Made by a program: the position numbers and the translations under genes. A model generated the notes under the pieces. That model was not told the origin of the DNA. It saw only the letters and a list, made by a program, of their open reading frames with translations, and ran no database searches. Positions 8,080-16,188 of a stretch of DNA of 64,000 bases are shown piece after piece (position 1 is the first letter of the stretch; every line of letters starts with the position of its first letter). Origin of the DNA: SIG588 sp045591985 (GTDB lineage Bacteria; Bacillota; Clostridia; Oscillospirales; Acutalibacteraceae); NCBI GenBank assembly GCA_045591985.1, contig JAZNTV010000008.1:4718-68717 (forward strand), given 5' to 3'.

Positions 8080-9258
8080 ATGAAAACCAAAGTTGCCGTT
8101 CTGTTCGGCGGAAAAAGCGTGGAACATGAAGTGTCCATCATCTCGGCTTTGCAGGCCTATCACGCACTCGATCGCGAAAAATACGAACCGGTTGCCGTCT
8201 ATCTTTCGAAAGATAACGCGTGGTATGTGGGCGAGGGCATTGACAAGATTGAATCGTATAAGAACATAAATGCGTGTCTGGCGGCCGCAACACGCGTTAT
8301 CCCGATCGCAACGGCCGAAGGCGTGACATTGCAACGCGTGCCTCAAAAGAAGTTCGGCAACAATACGGTAGCCACGTTTGAAGCGGCCCTTCCCGTGGTA
8401 CACGGTACCAATGTCGAAGACGGCACATTGATGGGTATGCTTGAAATGCTCGGTGTCCCCTATGCCGCTTGCGACGTAACCTCTTCGGCGCTCGGCATGG
8501 ATAAATTCGCCATGAAAGCCGTGTTGAAGATGGCCGGTCTGCCCGTGCTCGACGCCGTTACGTTCCGCGGTCGCGCCTGGGCGGCAGACAGCGCCGCTAT
8601 ACTGGACGAAATCGAATCTCGCTTTACCTATCCCGTGATCGTCAAACCCGTCAACCTCGGCTCTTCGGTCGGTATTTCGCTGGCACACGATCGCGACTCG
8701 TTGCAGAGTGCGATGGACACCGCCTGTACCTTTGCCGATCGTGTGTTGGTAGAGGCAGCTGTGCAAAACCTGCGCGAGATTAACTGCGCCGTTTTGGGCG
8801 ATGCCGACGATGCGATCCCCTCGGTATGTGAACGTCCTGTCAGCGCAGGCGAGATTTTGGACTTCAAACAAAAATACTTACAGGGCGGTAAAACGGCCGA
8901 AGGAATGAGCGCGCTCAAACGCGTCTGCCCCGCGGATATTCCCGACGAATTGTCGGCGCGTGTACAAGATCTTGCGGTAAAAACATTCAAAGCGCTCGGC
9001 TGTTGCGGCGTATCACGCATTGATTTTTTGAATAATACCGAAACCGACGAACTCTATGTAAACGAAATCAACACCATTCCCGGTTCCCTTGCATTTTACC
9101 TCTGGGAAGCTTCCGGCCTTGCCTTCCCCGCTTTGCTGGATCGCATGATCGACTTGGCATTCAAGCGGAAACGTGACCGCGAGGCGCTGAATTTCAGCTT
9201 TGAGAGCAATATTCTGGACGGCTTCGGCGGCGCCAAAGGAGCCAAAGGAAAAGCGTAA
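8080..9258 (+). CDS. ddl: D-alanine--D-alanine ligase
   Basis: A 392-residue ATP-grasp enzyme that makes D-Ala-D-Ala for peptidoglycan. It shows FGGKSVEHEVSI at the N-terminus, VVHGTNVEDGTLMGMLEMLG, the ATP-grasp core PVIVKPVNLGSSVGIS, and the metal-binding YVNEINTIPGS. The ATG at 8080 follows GTTAGGAGTTGTGTCAGTT; the frame extends upstream into murF without similarity. The C-terminus has an Ala/Gly/Lys-rich tail. Nothing marks it as a vancomycin-type D-Ala-D-Lac or D-Ala-D-Ser enzyme. Confidence 0.93.
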   Translation: MKTKVAVLFGGKSVEHEVSIISALQAYHALDREKYEPVAVYLSKDNAWYVGEGIDKIESYKNINACLAAATRVIPIATAEGVTLQRVPQKKFGNNTVATFEAALPVVHGTNVEDGTLMGMLEMLGVPYAACDVTSSALGMDKFAMKAVLKMAGLPVLDAVTFRGRAWAADSAAILDEIESRFTYPVIVKPVNLGSSVGISLAHDRDSLQSAMDTACTFADRVLVEAAVQNLREINCAVLGDADDAIPSVCERPVSAGEILDFKQKYLQGGKTAEGMSALKRVCPADIPDELSARVQDLAVKTFKALGCCGVSRIDFLNNTETDELYVNEINTIPGSLAFYLWEASGLAFPALLDRMIDLAFKRKRDREALNFSFESNILDGFGGAKGAKGKA

Positions 9259-9274
9259 TCTTTTTTCGTTATGT

Positions 9275-9307
9275 AAAGGGCATTTCCTTGTCGGGAATGC
9301 CCTTTTT
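9275..9307 (+). terminator. Terminator after ddl
   Basis: Stem AAAGGGCATTTCC/GGGAATGCCCTTT with a short loop and a T run. Confidence 0.8.
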
Positions 9308-9373
9308 ACATTTCTAAGCATACTGCGCAAAGAATCTGTCGTTTTTTGGTGATTTTGTAGAATTCCCATTTAG

Positions 9374-9389
9374 CCACAATATCTTGTGT
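9374..9389 (+). promoter_or_regulatory. NrdR-box-like operator
   Basis: CCACAATATCTTGTGT matches the NrdR palindrome consensus (acaCwAtATaTwGtgt) at 14 of 16 positions and lies just upstream of the nrdG -35 element. A second, clear tandem box is not seen at the usual spacing. Confidence 0.6.
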
Positions 9390-9396
9390 TTTGGTG

Positions 9397-9425
9397 TTGA
9401 CACCACAAACAAAATATGCTAAAAT
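9397..9425 (+). promoter_or_regulatory. nrdG-nrdD promoter
   Basis: A consensus TTGACA, 17-base spacer, then TAAAAT; about 33 bases before the nrdG ATG and downstream of the NrdR-like box. Confidence 0.75.
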
Positions 9426-9458
9426 TAGCAAGCATCGATAAAAGGAGATTCAGCGTCT

Positions 9459-10145
9459 ATGAACATTCAAGGATTTCAGAAATTAACCCTTCTCGATTTC
9501 CCTGCGCATACGGCTTGCACTGTTTTTACGGGTGGGTGCAATCTGCGCTGTCCCTTTTGTCATAACGCCTCTTTGGTGCGCACACCTAAAGCTCCGACCA
9601 TAGCGGAAGACGAGATCTTCACCTATCTCGAACGTCGCCGCGGGATACTGGACGGTGTATGCATCACGGGCGGAGAGCCGTTGTTGCAGCCCGACCTTGT
9701 CCCGTTTCTGAAAAGGATCAAGGATATGGGGTATCTTGTCAAATTAGATACCAACGGTATGCTTCCCGGGCGTCTGTCTGCCGTATTGGCGGCAGGGGCG
9801 GTCGATTACGTGGCAATGGATGTCAAGAGTTCCCCCGTCGGGTATGCGCAAGCCACCGGTGGTGTCGAAGACGTAACCCCGTTCGAGGAAAGCATGCATC
9901 TTCTGCGTCAAAGCGGCATTTCCTATGAATTTCGCACCACGGCAGTAAAAGGAATCCACACGATGGATGACTTTGCGGCCATTGCCGATTGGTTGCGACC
10001 CGACGATCCGTATTTTGTCCAACAATTTGTGGACTCAGGTGAACTTCTCGGTGAAGGCTGTACCGCCTTTTCACCCGAGGAGATGCGCGAAATCCTTTCG
10101 GCGGTACAAACCAAATTGCCCCGCGCGAGTTTGCGCGGTGTATAA
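9459..10145 (+). CDS. nrdG: Anaerobic ribonucleotide reductase activating protein
   Basis: A 228-residue radical SAM protein. CNLRCPFCHN (about residues 27-36) supplies the three Cys of the 4Fe-4S cluster, TGGEPLLQ is the SAM-binding GGE motif, and VAMDVKSSP follows. It generates the glycyl radical on NrdD. Upstream is AAAGGAG; nrdD begins about 21 bases downstream, so the genes form an operon. Length fits the long clostridial type. Confidence 0.94.
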   Translation: MNIQGFQKLTLLDFPAHTACTVFTGGCNLRCPFCHNASLVRTPKAPTIAEDEIFTYLERRRGILDGVCITGGEPLLQPDLVPFLKRIKDMGYLVKLDTNGMLPGRLSAVLAAGAVDYVAMDVKSSPVGYAQATGGVEDVTPFEESMHLLRQSGISYEFRTTAVKGIHTMDDFAAIADWLRPDDPYFVQQFVDSGELLGEGCTAFSPEEMREILSAVQTKLPRASLRGV

Positions 10146-10166
10146 TGAATATAAAGGAGAATGAGT

Positions 10167-12536
10167 ATGTATCGTGTAAACAAACGCGACGGCAAAGTAG
10201 CGGAATTTGACATTTCCAAAATCTCGATTGCGATCAAAAAGGCATTTGAAGCGTGTGATCGCCAATTCAATGACAACATCATCGACTTTTTAGCTTTGAA
10301 GGTAACCTCCGATTTCGAACCGAAGATCGAAAACGGCGTAGTCGAAGTGGAAGATATTCAGGACAGCGTGGAAACCGTGTTGGTGCAAGCGGGCTATGCC
10401 GACGTTGCGAAAGCGTACATTCTGTATCGTCGTCAGCGCGAGAAGTTGCGCAACATGAAGTCCACCATTCTGGACTACAAAGAGATCGTGGATCAGTATG
10501 TGAAAAGCATCGACTGGCGTGTAAAAGAAAACTCCACCGTGACCTATTCGGTCGGCGGTCTTATCCTCAGCAACTCGGGCGCCATCACGGCGAACTACTG
10601 GCTGTCGGAGATCTATGACGACGAGATCGCAAACGCCCACAAGAATGCGGATATCCATCTGCACGATCTGTCCATGCTGACGGGGTATTGCGCAGGTTGG
10701 TCGCTTAAGCAGCTCATCGAAGAGGGACTCGGCGGCGTACCCGGTAAGATCACTTCGGCCCCCGCCAAGCATCTTGCCACACTGTGCAACCAAATGGTCA
10801 ACTTCCTCGGCATCATGCAAAACGAATGGGCAGGTGCACAGGCTTTCTCCTCCTTTGACACTTATCTGGCCCCCTTCGTAAAAGCGGACAACCTTGATTA
10901 CGACGCCGTGAAGAAGTGCATTGAGTCCTTTATCTACGGCGTAAACACCCCCAGCCGTTGGGGTACACAGGCGCCGTTCAGCAACATCACGTTGGACTGG
11001 ACCGTTCCGCAGGATCTGGCCGATGAATATGTCATCATCGGCGGCAAGCGCCAAGATTTCAAATACGGCGATTGCAAAGCGGAAATGGACATGGTCAACC
11101 GCGCGTTCATTGAAACGATGATCGAAGGCGATGCCAACGGCCGTGGATTCCAGTATCCCATCCCGACCTACTCCATCACCCGTGACTTCGACTGGTCGGA
11201 AACCGAGAACAACAAGTTACTCTTTGAAATGACCTCGAAATACGGCACTCCCTATTTCTCCAACTACGTAAACAGCGATATGGAACCCTCTGACGTGCGT
11301 AGTATGTGCTGCCGTCTGCGTCTGGACCTGCGTGAATTGCGCAAGAAGTCGGGCGGTTTCTTCGGCAGCGGCGAAAGCACCGGTTCGATCGGTGTTGTGA
11401 CCATCAACATGCCCCGCATCGCCTATCTGTCCGAGACCGAAGCGGATTTCTATAAGCGACTCGATCACATGATGGATATCGCCGCCCGTTCGCTGAAGGT
11501 CAAGCGCACGGTCATCACCAAGCTTCTGGACGAAGGCTTGTATCCCTATACCAAGCGTTATCTCGGCACCTTCAACAACCACTTCTCCACCATCGGTCTT
11601 GTGGGTATGAACGAAGCCTGCTTGAACGCGAAGTGGATCGGCAAAAACATGACCACGACCGAAGCGCAGCAGTTCACCAAAGATGTGCTGAATCACATGC
11701 GTGAGCGTCTGTCGGATTATCAGGAACTGTACGGTGACCTGTATAACCTCGAAGCGACCCCGGCCGAATCCACCTCCTATCGTTTGGCGAAGCACGACCG
11801 CAAGCGTTATCCCGACATCATCTGTGCCTCGGATGCCGAAACGCCCTACTACACCAACTCCTCGCACCTGCCGGTCGGTTTCACCGACGATATCTTCACC
11901 GCACTGGATATGCAGGATGAGCTGCACACGCTGTACACCTCGGGTACCGTGTTCCACGCCTTCCTCGGCGAGAAACTGCCCGATTGGAAAGCGGCGGCCA
12001 ACATCGTGCGCAAGATCGCGGAAAACTACCGTCTGCCTTACTACTCCTTGTCCCCCATCTATTCGGTGTGTAAAGAGCACGGCTACATTGCGGGCGAAAA
12101 ATTCACCTGCCCGACCTGCGGCAAGGAAACCGAAGTCTATAGCCGTATCACGGGTTACTATCGTCCTGTGAAGAACTGGAACGCCGGTAAGGCGCAAGAA
12201 TACAAAGAGCGCCGTTCCTATGTGATCGAGACCTCGGTGTTGACTCACGAAGGCCCGCTCGGATCGGATAGCGGTTGTGACTCCTGCGGCGCCGGCACTC
12301 CCGCGTTGCTCGACGGCGTGTATCTCTTCGCCTCCGCCACCTGCCCGAACTGCAAGATCGCGGAAGCGTTGCTCACCAAAGCCGGTATCGCCTACACCAA
12401 AGTGTTGGCGGAAGAGAATGTGGTGTTGACCGAATCGCTCGGCATCAAGCAGGCGCCTACACTGGTTTCCGTTACCAACGGTACGACCGAAAAATTCGTT
12501 TCGGTTGCCAATATCAAGAAGTTTATCAACGGTTAA
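10167..12536 (+). CDS. nrdD: Class III anaerobic ribonucleotide reductase with fused C-terminal redoxin domain
   Basis: A 789-residue enzyme that reduces ribonucleoside triphosphates without oxygen. Order: ATP-cone (about 1-95), the ten-stranded barrel, a metal site built from CKEHGY and CPTCG, the glycyl radical loop RITGYYRP (Gly663), and an extra domain (about 716-789) with CPNC at 726-729 and a cis-Pro-like QAPT, as in glutaredoxin/NrdH. The ATG at 10167 is favoured over 10161 by its spacing to AGGAG. The fused redoxin suggests a thiol rather than formate reductant, which is inference. Confidence 0.95.
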   Translation: MYRVNKRDGKVAEFDISKISIAIKKAFEACDRQFNDNIIDFLALKVTSDFEPKIENGVVEVEDIQDSVETVLVQAGYADVAKAYILYRRQREKLRNMKSTILDYKEIVDQYVKSIDWRVKENSTVTYSVGGLILSNSGAITANYWLSEIYDDEIANAHKNADIHLHDLSMLTGYCAGWSLKQLIEEGLGGVPGKITSAPAKHLATLCNQMVNFLGIMQNEWAGAQAFSSFDTYLAPFVKADNLDYDAVKKCIESFIYGVNTPSRWGTQAPFSNITLDWTVPQDLADEYVIIGGKRQDFKYGDCKAEMDMVNRAFIETMIEGDANGRGFQYPIPTYSITRDFDWSETENNKLLFEMTSKYGTPYFSNYVNSDMEPSDVRSMCCRLRLDLRELRKKSGGFFGSGESTGSIGVVTINMPRIAYLSETEADFYKRLDHMMDIAARSLKVKRTVITKLLDEGLYPYTKRYLGTFNNHFSTIGLVGMNEACLNAKWIGKNMTTTEAQQFTKDVLNHMRERLSDYQELYGDLYNLEATPAESTSYRLAKHDRKRYPDIICASDAETPYYTNSSHLPVGFTDDIFTALDMQDELHTLYTSGTVFHAFLGEKLPDWKAAANIVRKIAENYRLPYYSLSPIYSVCKEHGYIAGEKFTCPTCGKETEVYSRITGYYRPVKNWNAGKAQEYKERRSYVIETSVLTHEGPLGSDSGCDSCGAGTPALLDGVYLFASATCPNCKIAEALLTKAGIAYTKVLAEENVVLTESLGIKQAPTLVSVTNGTTEKFVSVANIKKFING

Positions 12537-12541
12537 AATCT

Positions 12542-12570
12542 AAACAAGGGCGCGAACAGCGCCCTTGTTT
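12542..12570 (+). terminator. Terminator between nrdD and trxB-like gene
   Basis: A perfect 12-bp stem AAACAAGGGCGC/GCGCCCTTGTTT with loop GAACA. It ends 17 bases before the next start codon, so it may also act as a partial read-through element. Confidence 0.75.
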
Positions 12571-12587
12571 CATCTGAGGTGACAATT

Positions 12588-13499
12588 ATGTATGATATTA
12601 TTGTTGTGGGTGCCGGCCCTGCGGGACTGACCGCCGCTATTTATGCCCGTCGCGCCAACAAATCGGTATTGCTCTTAGAAAAGGGCGCCTTCGGCGGGCA
12701 GATCACCTTCTCACCCAAAGTGGAAAACTATCCCGGCTTCGAAAGTGTCAGCGGCAGCGAACTGGCCGACAAACTGGTAGAACAAACGCTGGCACTGGGC
12801 GCAGAAGTGGAGATCGAAACGGTCACCGCCGTGCGGGAAGAAAACGGTGTAAAAGTGATTGAAACCGAAGACGGCAACACCTATGAAGCCAAAGCGGTCA
12901 TTCTGGCACTCGGTGCCAAGCACCGCCATTTGGGTCTTCCGAACGAAGAGAACTTTATCGGTGACGGTATCTCCTTCTGTGCCGTGTGTGACGGCGCATT
13001 TTACGCAGGGAAAACCGTCGGTCTGGTAGGCGGTGGCAACTCGGCATTACAAGAAGCGATTCTGCTTTCCGAAACCAGCGAACATGTTTACGTGATCCAA
13101 AACCTCCCCTTCCTCACAGGTGAACAGCGCTTGCAGGAAGTGATTGCCGAACGCGACAACATCACCGTGCTGACCGAAACACTGGTAACCGCGATCCCGG
13201 CAGGCGACACCTTCACAGGTGTAGAGATCACCAACACGGCCGACAATACCACCCGCACCCTTTCGTTGGACGGCTTGTTTGTTGCCATCGGTTTGGAACC
13301 GGAGAACGAAGCGTTTTCCGATATGGCTGCATTGGATGCGGCAGGTTACTTTGATTCCGCCGAAGACTGTCTGACGAAAACGGCCGGCATATTTGTGGCC
13401 GGCGATTGCCGCCGTAAAGGTGTGCGTCAGGTTACCACCGCCACAGGCGACGGTGCCACCGCCGCCATTGCTGCCTGTCGTTTCCTGGACACCTTGTAA
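12588..13499 (+). CDS. Thioredoxin-reductase-like flavoprotein, possibly ferredoxin-dependent
   Basis: A 303-residue FAD enzyme: GAGPAGLTAAIYARR at the N-terminus, redox-active CAVC in FCAVCDGAF, and GDCRRKGVRQVTTATGDGA at the FAD end. The usual NADPH motifs (GGGDSAxEE and HRRxxxR) are replaced by GGGNSALQE and VIQNLPFLTGE, as described for ferredoxin-dependent flavin thioredoxin reductases of Clostridia. Reduction by ferredoxin is therefore inferred. The ATG at 12588 sits behind TGAGGTG. It may feed electrons to the redoxin domain fused on NrdD. Confidence 0.85.
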   Translation: MYDIIVVGAGPAGLTAAIYARRANKSVLLLEKGAFGGQITFSPKVENYPGFESVSGSELADKLVEQTLALGAEVEIETVTAVREENGVKVIETEDGNTYEAKAVILALGAKHRHLGLPNEENFIGDGISFCAVCDGAFYAGKTVGLVGGGNSALQEAILLSETSEHVYVIQNLPFLTGEQRLQEVIAERDNITVLTETLVTAIPAGDTFTGVEITNTADNTTRTLSLDGLFVAIGLEPENEAFSDMAALDAAGYFDSAEDCLTKTAGIFVAGDCRRKGVRQVTTATGDGATAAIAACRFLDTL

Positions 13500-13506
13500 A
13501 AAGCGC

Positions 13507-13536
13507 TTGACAAACATGTGTTCGGCATGATATAAT
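13507..13536 (+). promoter_or_regulatory. Retron promoter
   Basis: TTGACA, 18-base spacer, TATAAT, beginning 8 bases after the upstream stop codon. The predicted start of transcription falls just before the a1 repeat of the retron RNA. Confidence 0.8.
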
Positions 13537-13549
13537 GACCATCCAATAT

Positions 13550-13759
13550 ACACCGTTTCTTTTCCGCAGCGTACATCTTAAAGCGTGCTTTAAGAAGGGG
13601 CAGCGATGTCGCTGTTTCGTTTTCGAGACCCGTTCGCGCATTTGGCTTGCCAAATGCGCCGTCCCTGATGTCGCTTCGTCGAGTAGCCAATCACTGTTGG
13701 GTGATTTCAAACTCGCCTTCGCTCGTATCAGGACATTTTGTGCGAAAAAGAAACGGTGT
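13550..13759 (+). ncRNA. Retron msr-msd non-coding RNA
   Basis: The 19-nt ends 13550-13568 (a1) and 13741-13759 (a2) are reverse complements with one G-U pair. Directly after a1 comes AGC, whose G at 13569 is the likely branching guanosine. The msr part shows hairpins at 13576-13595 (8-bp stem, CGTG loop) and 13601-13614. The msd part has a perfect 10-bp stem at 13636-13659 (CTTG loop) and a longer bent stem closed by GTCC(C)TGAT/ATCAGGAC (13661-13734) holding CGAGT/ACTCG and AATCAC/GTGATT. The RT gene starts 29 bases after a2. Exact msr/msd borders are inferred. Confidence 0.85.
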
Positions 13760-13788
13760 CTTTTTATCCGCTGAAGGAGGGTGTAACG

Positions 13789-14817
13789 ATGCATATCTAT
13801 GATGAAACGGTAGATTTTCAACGCCACGATATGTGGTTTGTAAAGCGTTTCGGTATTGTCGCTGCTACGGAAATGGTGTTAGATTATGCCTCGCAAAACG
13901 ATCTGCCGTTTTTATATGACACCCACCAACTTGCGCACTTTTTGCACATTCCCCGCCGGGTGTTGTTTCGTTGGATGCGCAACATTTCCGCTTGTTATAT
14001 GCCGATTGACCTGCCGAAGAAAAACGGCGGCACACGTCAATTGCACGTACCGATCACTCCCCTCAAGGTGTCTCAGCGAATAATTCTTGAGGAGATCGTT
14101 TCGCGGTTACCTATCTCCTCGTATGCAACCGCTTACGTAAAAGGAACACGATTGATCGACAATGCCTCTCCCCACTGTTCCCATCGGTATCTCTTAAAAC
14201 TGGATATCACAGATTTCTTCGGAAGCATTCGCTTCGACCAAATCTACAGCGCCGCCTTCAACACCACGCGTTTTCCGAAACAGATTGGGGTCATGCTTAC
14301 CGCGCTGTGTTGTCACGAAGACATCCTTCCGCAAGGTGCTCCCACCTCACCCGCACTCTCCAACGTAGTGATGCGGCGTTTTGATGACCACATCGGCGAA
14401 TGGTGCAAACAACGCGGCATCACCTATACCCGCTACTGCGATGACATGACCTTTTCTGCCGACAGACCGTTGTTTGCGGTGTATGAAAAAGTGCGCGGAA
14501 TGCTCAACGATATGGGACTTTCGTTAAACGAAAAGAAAACACATTTTGTAACCCGCGCCTCCCGCCAAAGCGTGACGGGTCTGACGGTAAACGAAAAGGT
14601 CTCCGTATCGAGCGAGTATAAACGCGATCTTCGCCAACAAGTACATTACGCCTTGCGGTTCGGTTTTGCCGATGCGCTCTCCAAACGCAACGACCACGCA
14701 TTCCAAAGCGCCGACCGATATGCCCGGCATCTGATCGGACGTGTACGATACGTATTACAAATCGAACCGCATAATGTATGGTTTCAAAATGCTTTACAAC
14801 AATTGCTGTGGCGATAA
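13789..14817 (+). CDS. Retron-type reverse transcriptase
   Basis: A 342-residue RT that would copy the msd part of the upstream RNA into branched DNA. The retron X motif NASPH is at 125-129, motif A LDITDFF at 138-144 (Asp139), QGAPTSPALSN at 182-192, the catalytic YCDD at 216-219 (Ala of the usual YADD replaced by Cys), and the retron VTG triplet at 262-264. The ATG at 13789 has a perfect GAAGGAGGG site; a TTG further upstream would lie inside a2. No extra domain is fused. The stop overlaps the left arm of the terminator it shares with the convergent AraC gene. Confidence 0.93.
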   Translation: MHIYDETVDFQRHDMWFVKRFGIVAATEMVLDYASQNDLPFLYDTHQLAHFLHIPRRVLFRWMRNISACYMPIDLPKKNGGTRQLHVPITPLKVSQRIILEEIVSRLPISSYATAYVKGTRLIDNASPHCSHRYLLKLDITDFFGSIRFDQIYSAAFNTTRFPKQIGVMLTALCCHEDILPQGAPTSPALSNVVMRRFDDHIGEWCKQRGITYTRYCDDMTFSADRPLFAVYEKVRGMLNDMGLSLNEKKTHFVTRASRQSVTGLTVNEKVSVSSEYKRDLRQQVHYALRFGFADALSKRNDHAFQSADRYARHLIGRVRYVLQIEPHNVWFQNALQQLLWR

Positions 14818-14898
14818 AAAGAGGCATAACACAAGATAAACTGCCCCAATTTGTGCAGACAGCATAAAAAAGGCATCTATGGTAGCAAATATTAAATT

Positions 14899-15752
14899 TT
14901 AAGCAACATACTGACATCGCTTTTCAAGTGGTGTCAGTTTTGTTTTAAGTTGGATTCGTTGATGATTGTAGAAATGGACGTATTCACCTATGAGGAGGCG
15001 AGCCTCCTCATAGGTCTGAAGTTTTGTGCGATAAATACACTCGGTTTTAAGAATTGAGAAGAAATTTTCTGCTACAGCATTGTCGTAAGGGTTACCACGT
15101 CTTGACATTGACGGCGTAATGTCGTATGATCGTGTCAGGCGATAATATGCTTGAGATGTATATTGAAAGCCTTGGTCACTGTGGAGTTGCAGCTCTGCAG
15201 TGACTTTCTCTTTTTTCTTGGCTTCTCGGATTGTACTCAATACAAGATTTACGTTTTGTTCAGTGCCGGTCTTGTATGCAACAATACTGTTATCATACAA
15301 ATCTCGAATGATCGATAAATACAAAACGCCCTGTTTTGTGTGTATGTATGAAATATCCGTAACCCATTTTTGATTTGGTTTTTCGGCAGAGAAATCTCTA
15401 TTCAATAAGTTAGGATACTTATGCAGACAATCTCCATAATTGCGATATTTTTTCTTCTGATTACCGATAACAAACCATATTTCTGCATAACCCTTAATAC
15501 TGTTTTGGGATTACGATAAATACCGTTTCTTTCAAGCCATATATGTACTCTGCGATATCCGTAGGTTCTACCACATTCATCTTGGCATTCCCGTATCTTT
15601 TCAGCCAACGGCAGATCCCATGCGGGTATGTCCATTCGAGATACATAACCATAGTATCCACTTCGTGATACACCGAAGAATTTACACATTTCACTAATGG
15701 TATACTTATCTTTTTGGCGGTAGATCACCATATATTTTACGCTTGTTCTCAC
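14899..15752 (-). pseudogene. IS3-family transposase orfB, frameshifted
   Basis: The N-terminal HTH_21 part (15402-15752: MCKFFGVSRSGYYGY, YGYRRVHIWL) and the rve/DDE part (14899-15405) lie in different frames. The catalytic residues are present: D in KWVTDISY, D in LHSDQGFQY, E in AVAENFFSILK. The break is at an A6 run near 15450; one more A would restore KKYRNYGDCLHKYPNLLNRDF. Either the transposase is inactivated by a 1-base loss or a homopolymer was misread. Its start overlaps orfA by 4 bases. Confidence 0.85.
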
Positions 15753-16084
15753 TTCCTTTCTGTAAGCGAGAGAAAATCCCGCATCAACTCATTTTCCATT
15801 TCCAAACGCTTTATCTTTGTTTCCTTACGAGCAAGGATATATCTTAGTTCGGATACCTTATCTTGCTCTATAACTACATAATCCTTTGGTGGTCTGCCTT
15901 TGTGTTTTAGTGAGATTCCTGCTTGAATTTTTCGGTCTGTTACATTTTTACGGCAGAAGTAGTTGCGCATTTGTTTGTAACTAAAACCCAATTTATTTCC
16001 TATTTCTCTGCTTGTGTATCCTTCTTTTCGTAATTCTTCTATTTCATATTCATAACCTTTTATGTGACGATAACTTCTTGGCAT
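15749..16084 (-). CDS. IS3-family orfA, helix-turn-helix protein
   Basis: A 111-residue DNA-binding protein. The HTH is in EELRKEGYTSREIGNKLGFS (about residues 17-36), followed by a basic stretch and a C-terminal Lys/Glu-rich helix (KETKIKRLEMENELMRDFL) that would form a leucine zipper. In IS3 elements OrfA contacts the terminal repeats and is joined to OrfB by frameshifting. It lies just upstream of orfB with a 4-base overlap. Confidence 0.85.
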   Translation of the reverse strand: MPRSYRHIKGYEYEIEELRKEGYTSREIGNKLGFSYKQMRNYFCRKNVTDRKIQAGISLKHKGRPPKDYVVIEQDKVSELRYILARKETKIKRLEMENELMRDFLSLTERK

Positions 16085-16188
16085 AACAAAAGTCTCCTAT
16101 GGTAGTTTCTTTCATTCTACCATAGGAGACCTCTTTTTTCTATTGTCCGTTTTTACTGGACTTGTTCAAGACGTGTTATGCCTCTTTT

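Larger units (their letters stand above)
14837..16166 (-). mobile_element. IS3-family insertion sequence (~1.33 kb)
   Basis: The element carries orfA and a DDE-type orfB in IS3 arrangement on the minus strand. A CAAGA direct repeat at 14832-14836 and 16167-16171 is the probable target duplication. The ends are only imperfect inverted repeats (both contain CCA...CxGACA and, further in, CTATGGTAG). It sits in the loop of the terminator between the RT and AraC genes. Exact ends could shift by a few bases. Confidence 0.75.

Noticed and set aside
8080..9258. Van-type resistance ligase
   Set aside because: No VanH, VanX, VanT or VanS/VanR-like gene is adjacent, and the sequence reads as an ordinary Ddl.
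13738..13789. Upstream TTG start for the reverse transcriptase
   Set aside because: It lies within the retron a2 repeat and has no ribosome binding site, whereas ATG 13789 follows GAAGGAGGG.
13789..14817. RT as part of a group II intron or diversity-generating retroelement
   Set aside because: No maturase or HNH domain, no intron RNA domain V-like sequence, no template/variable repeat pair; NAxxH and VTG plus the a1/a2 RNA point to a retron.
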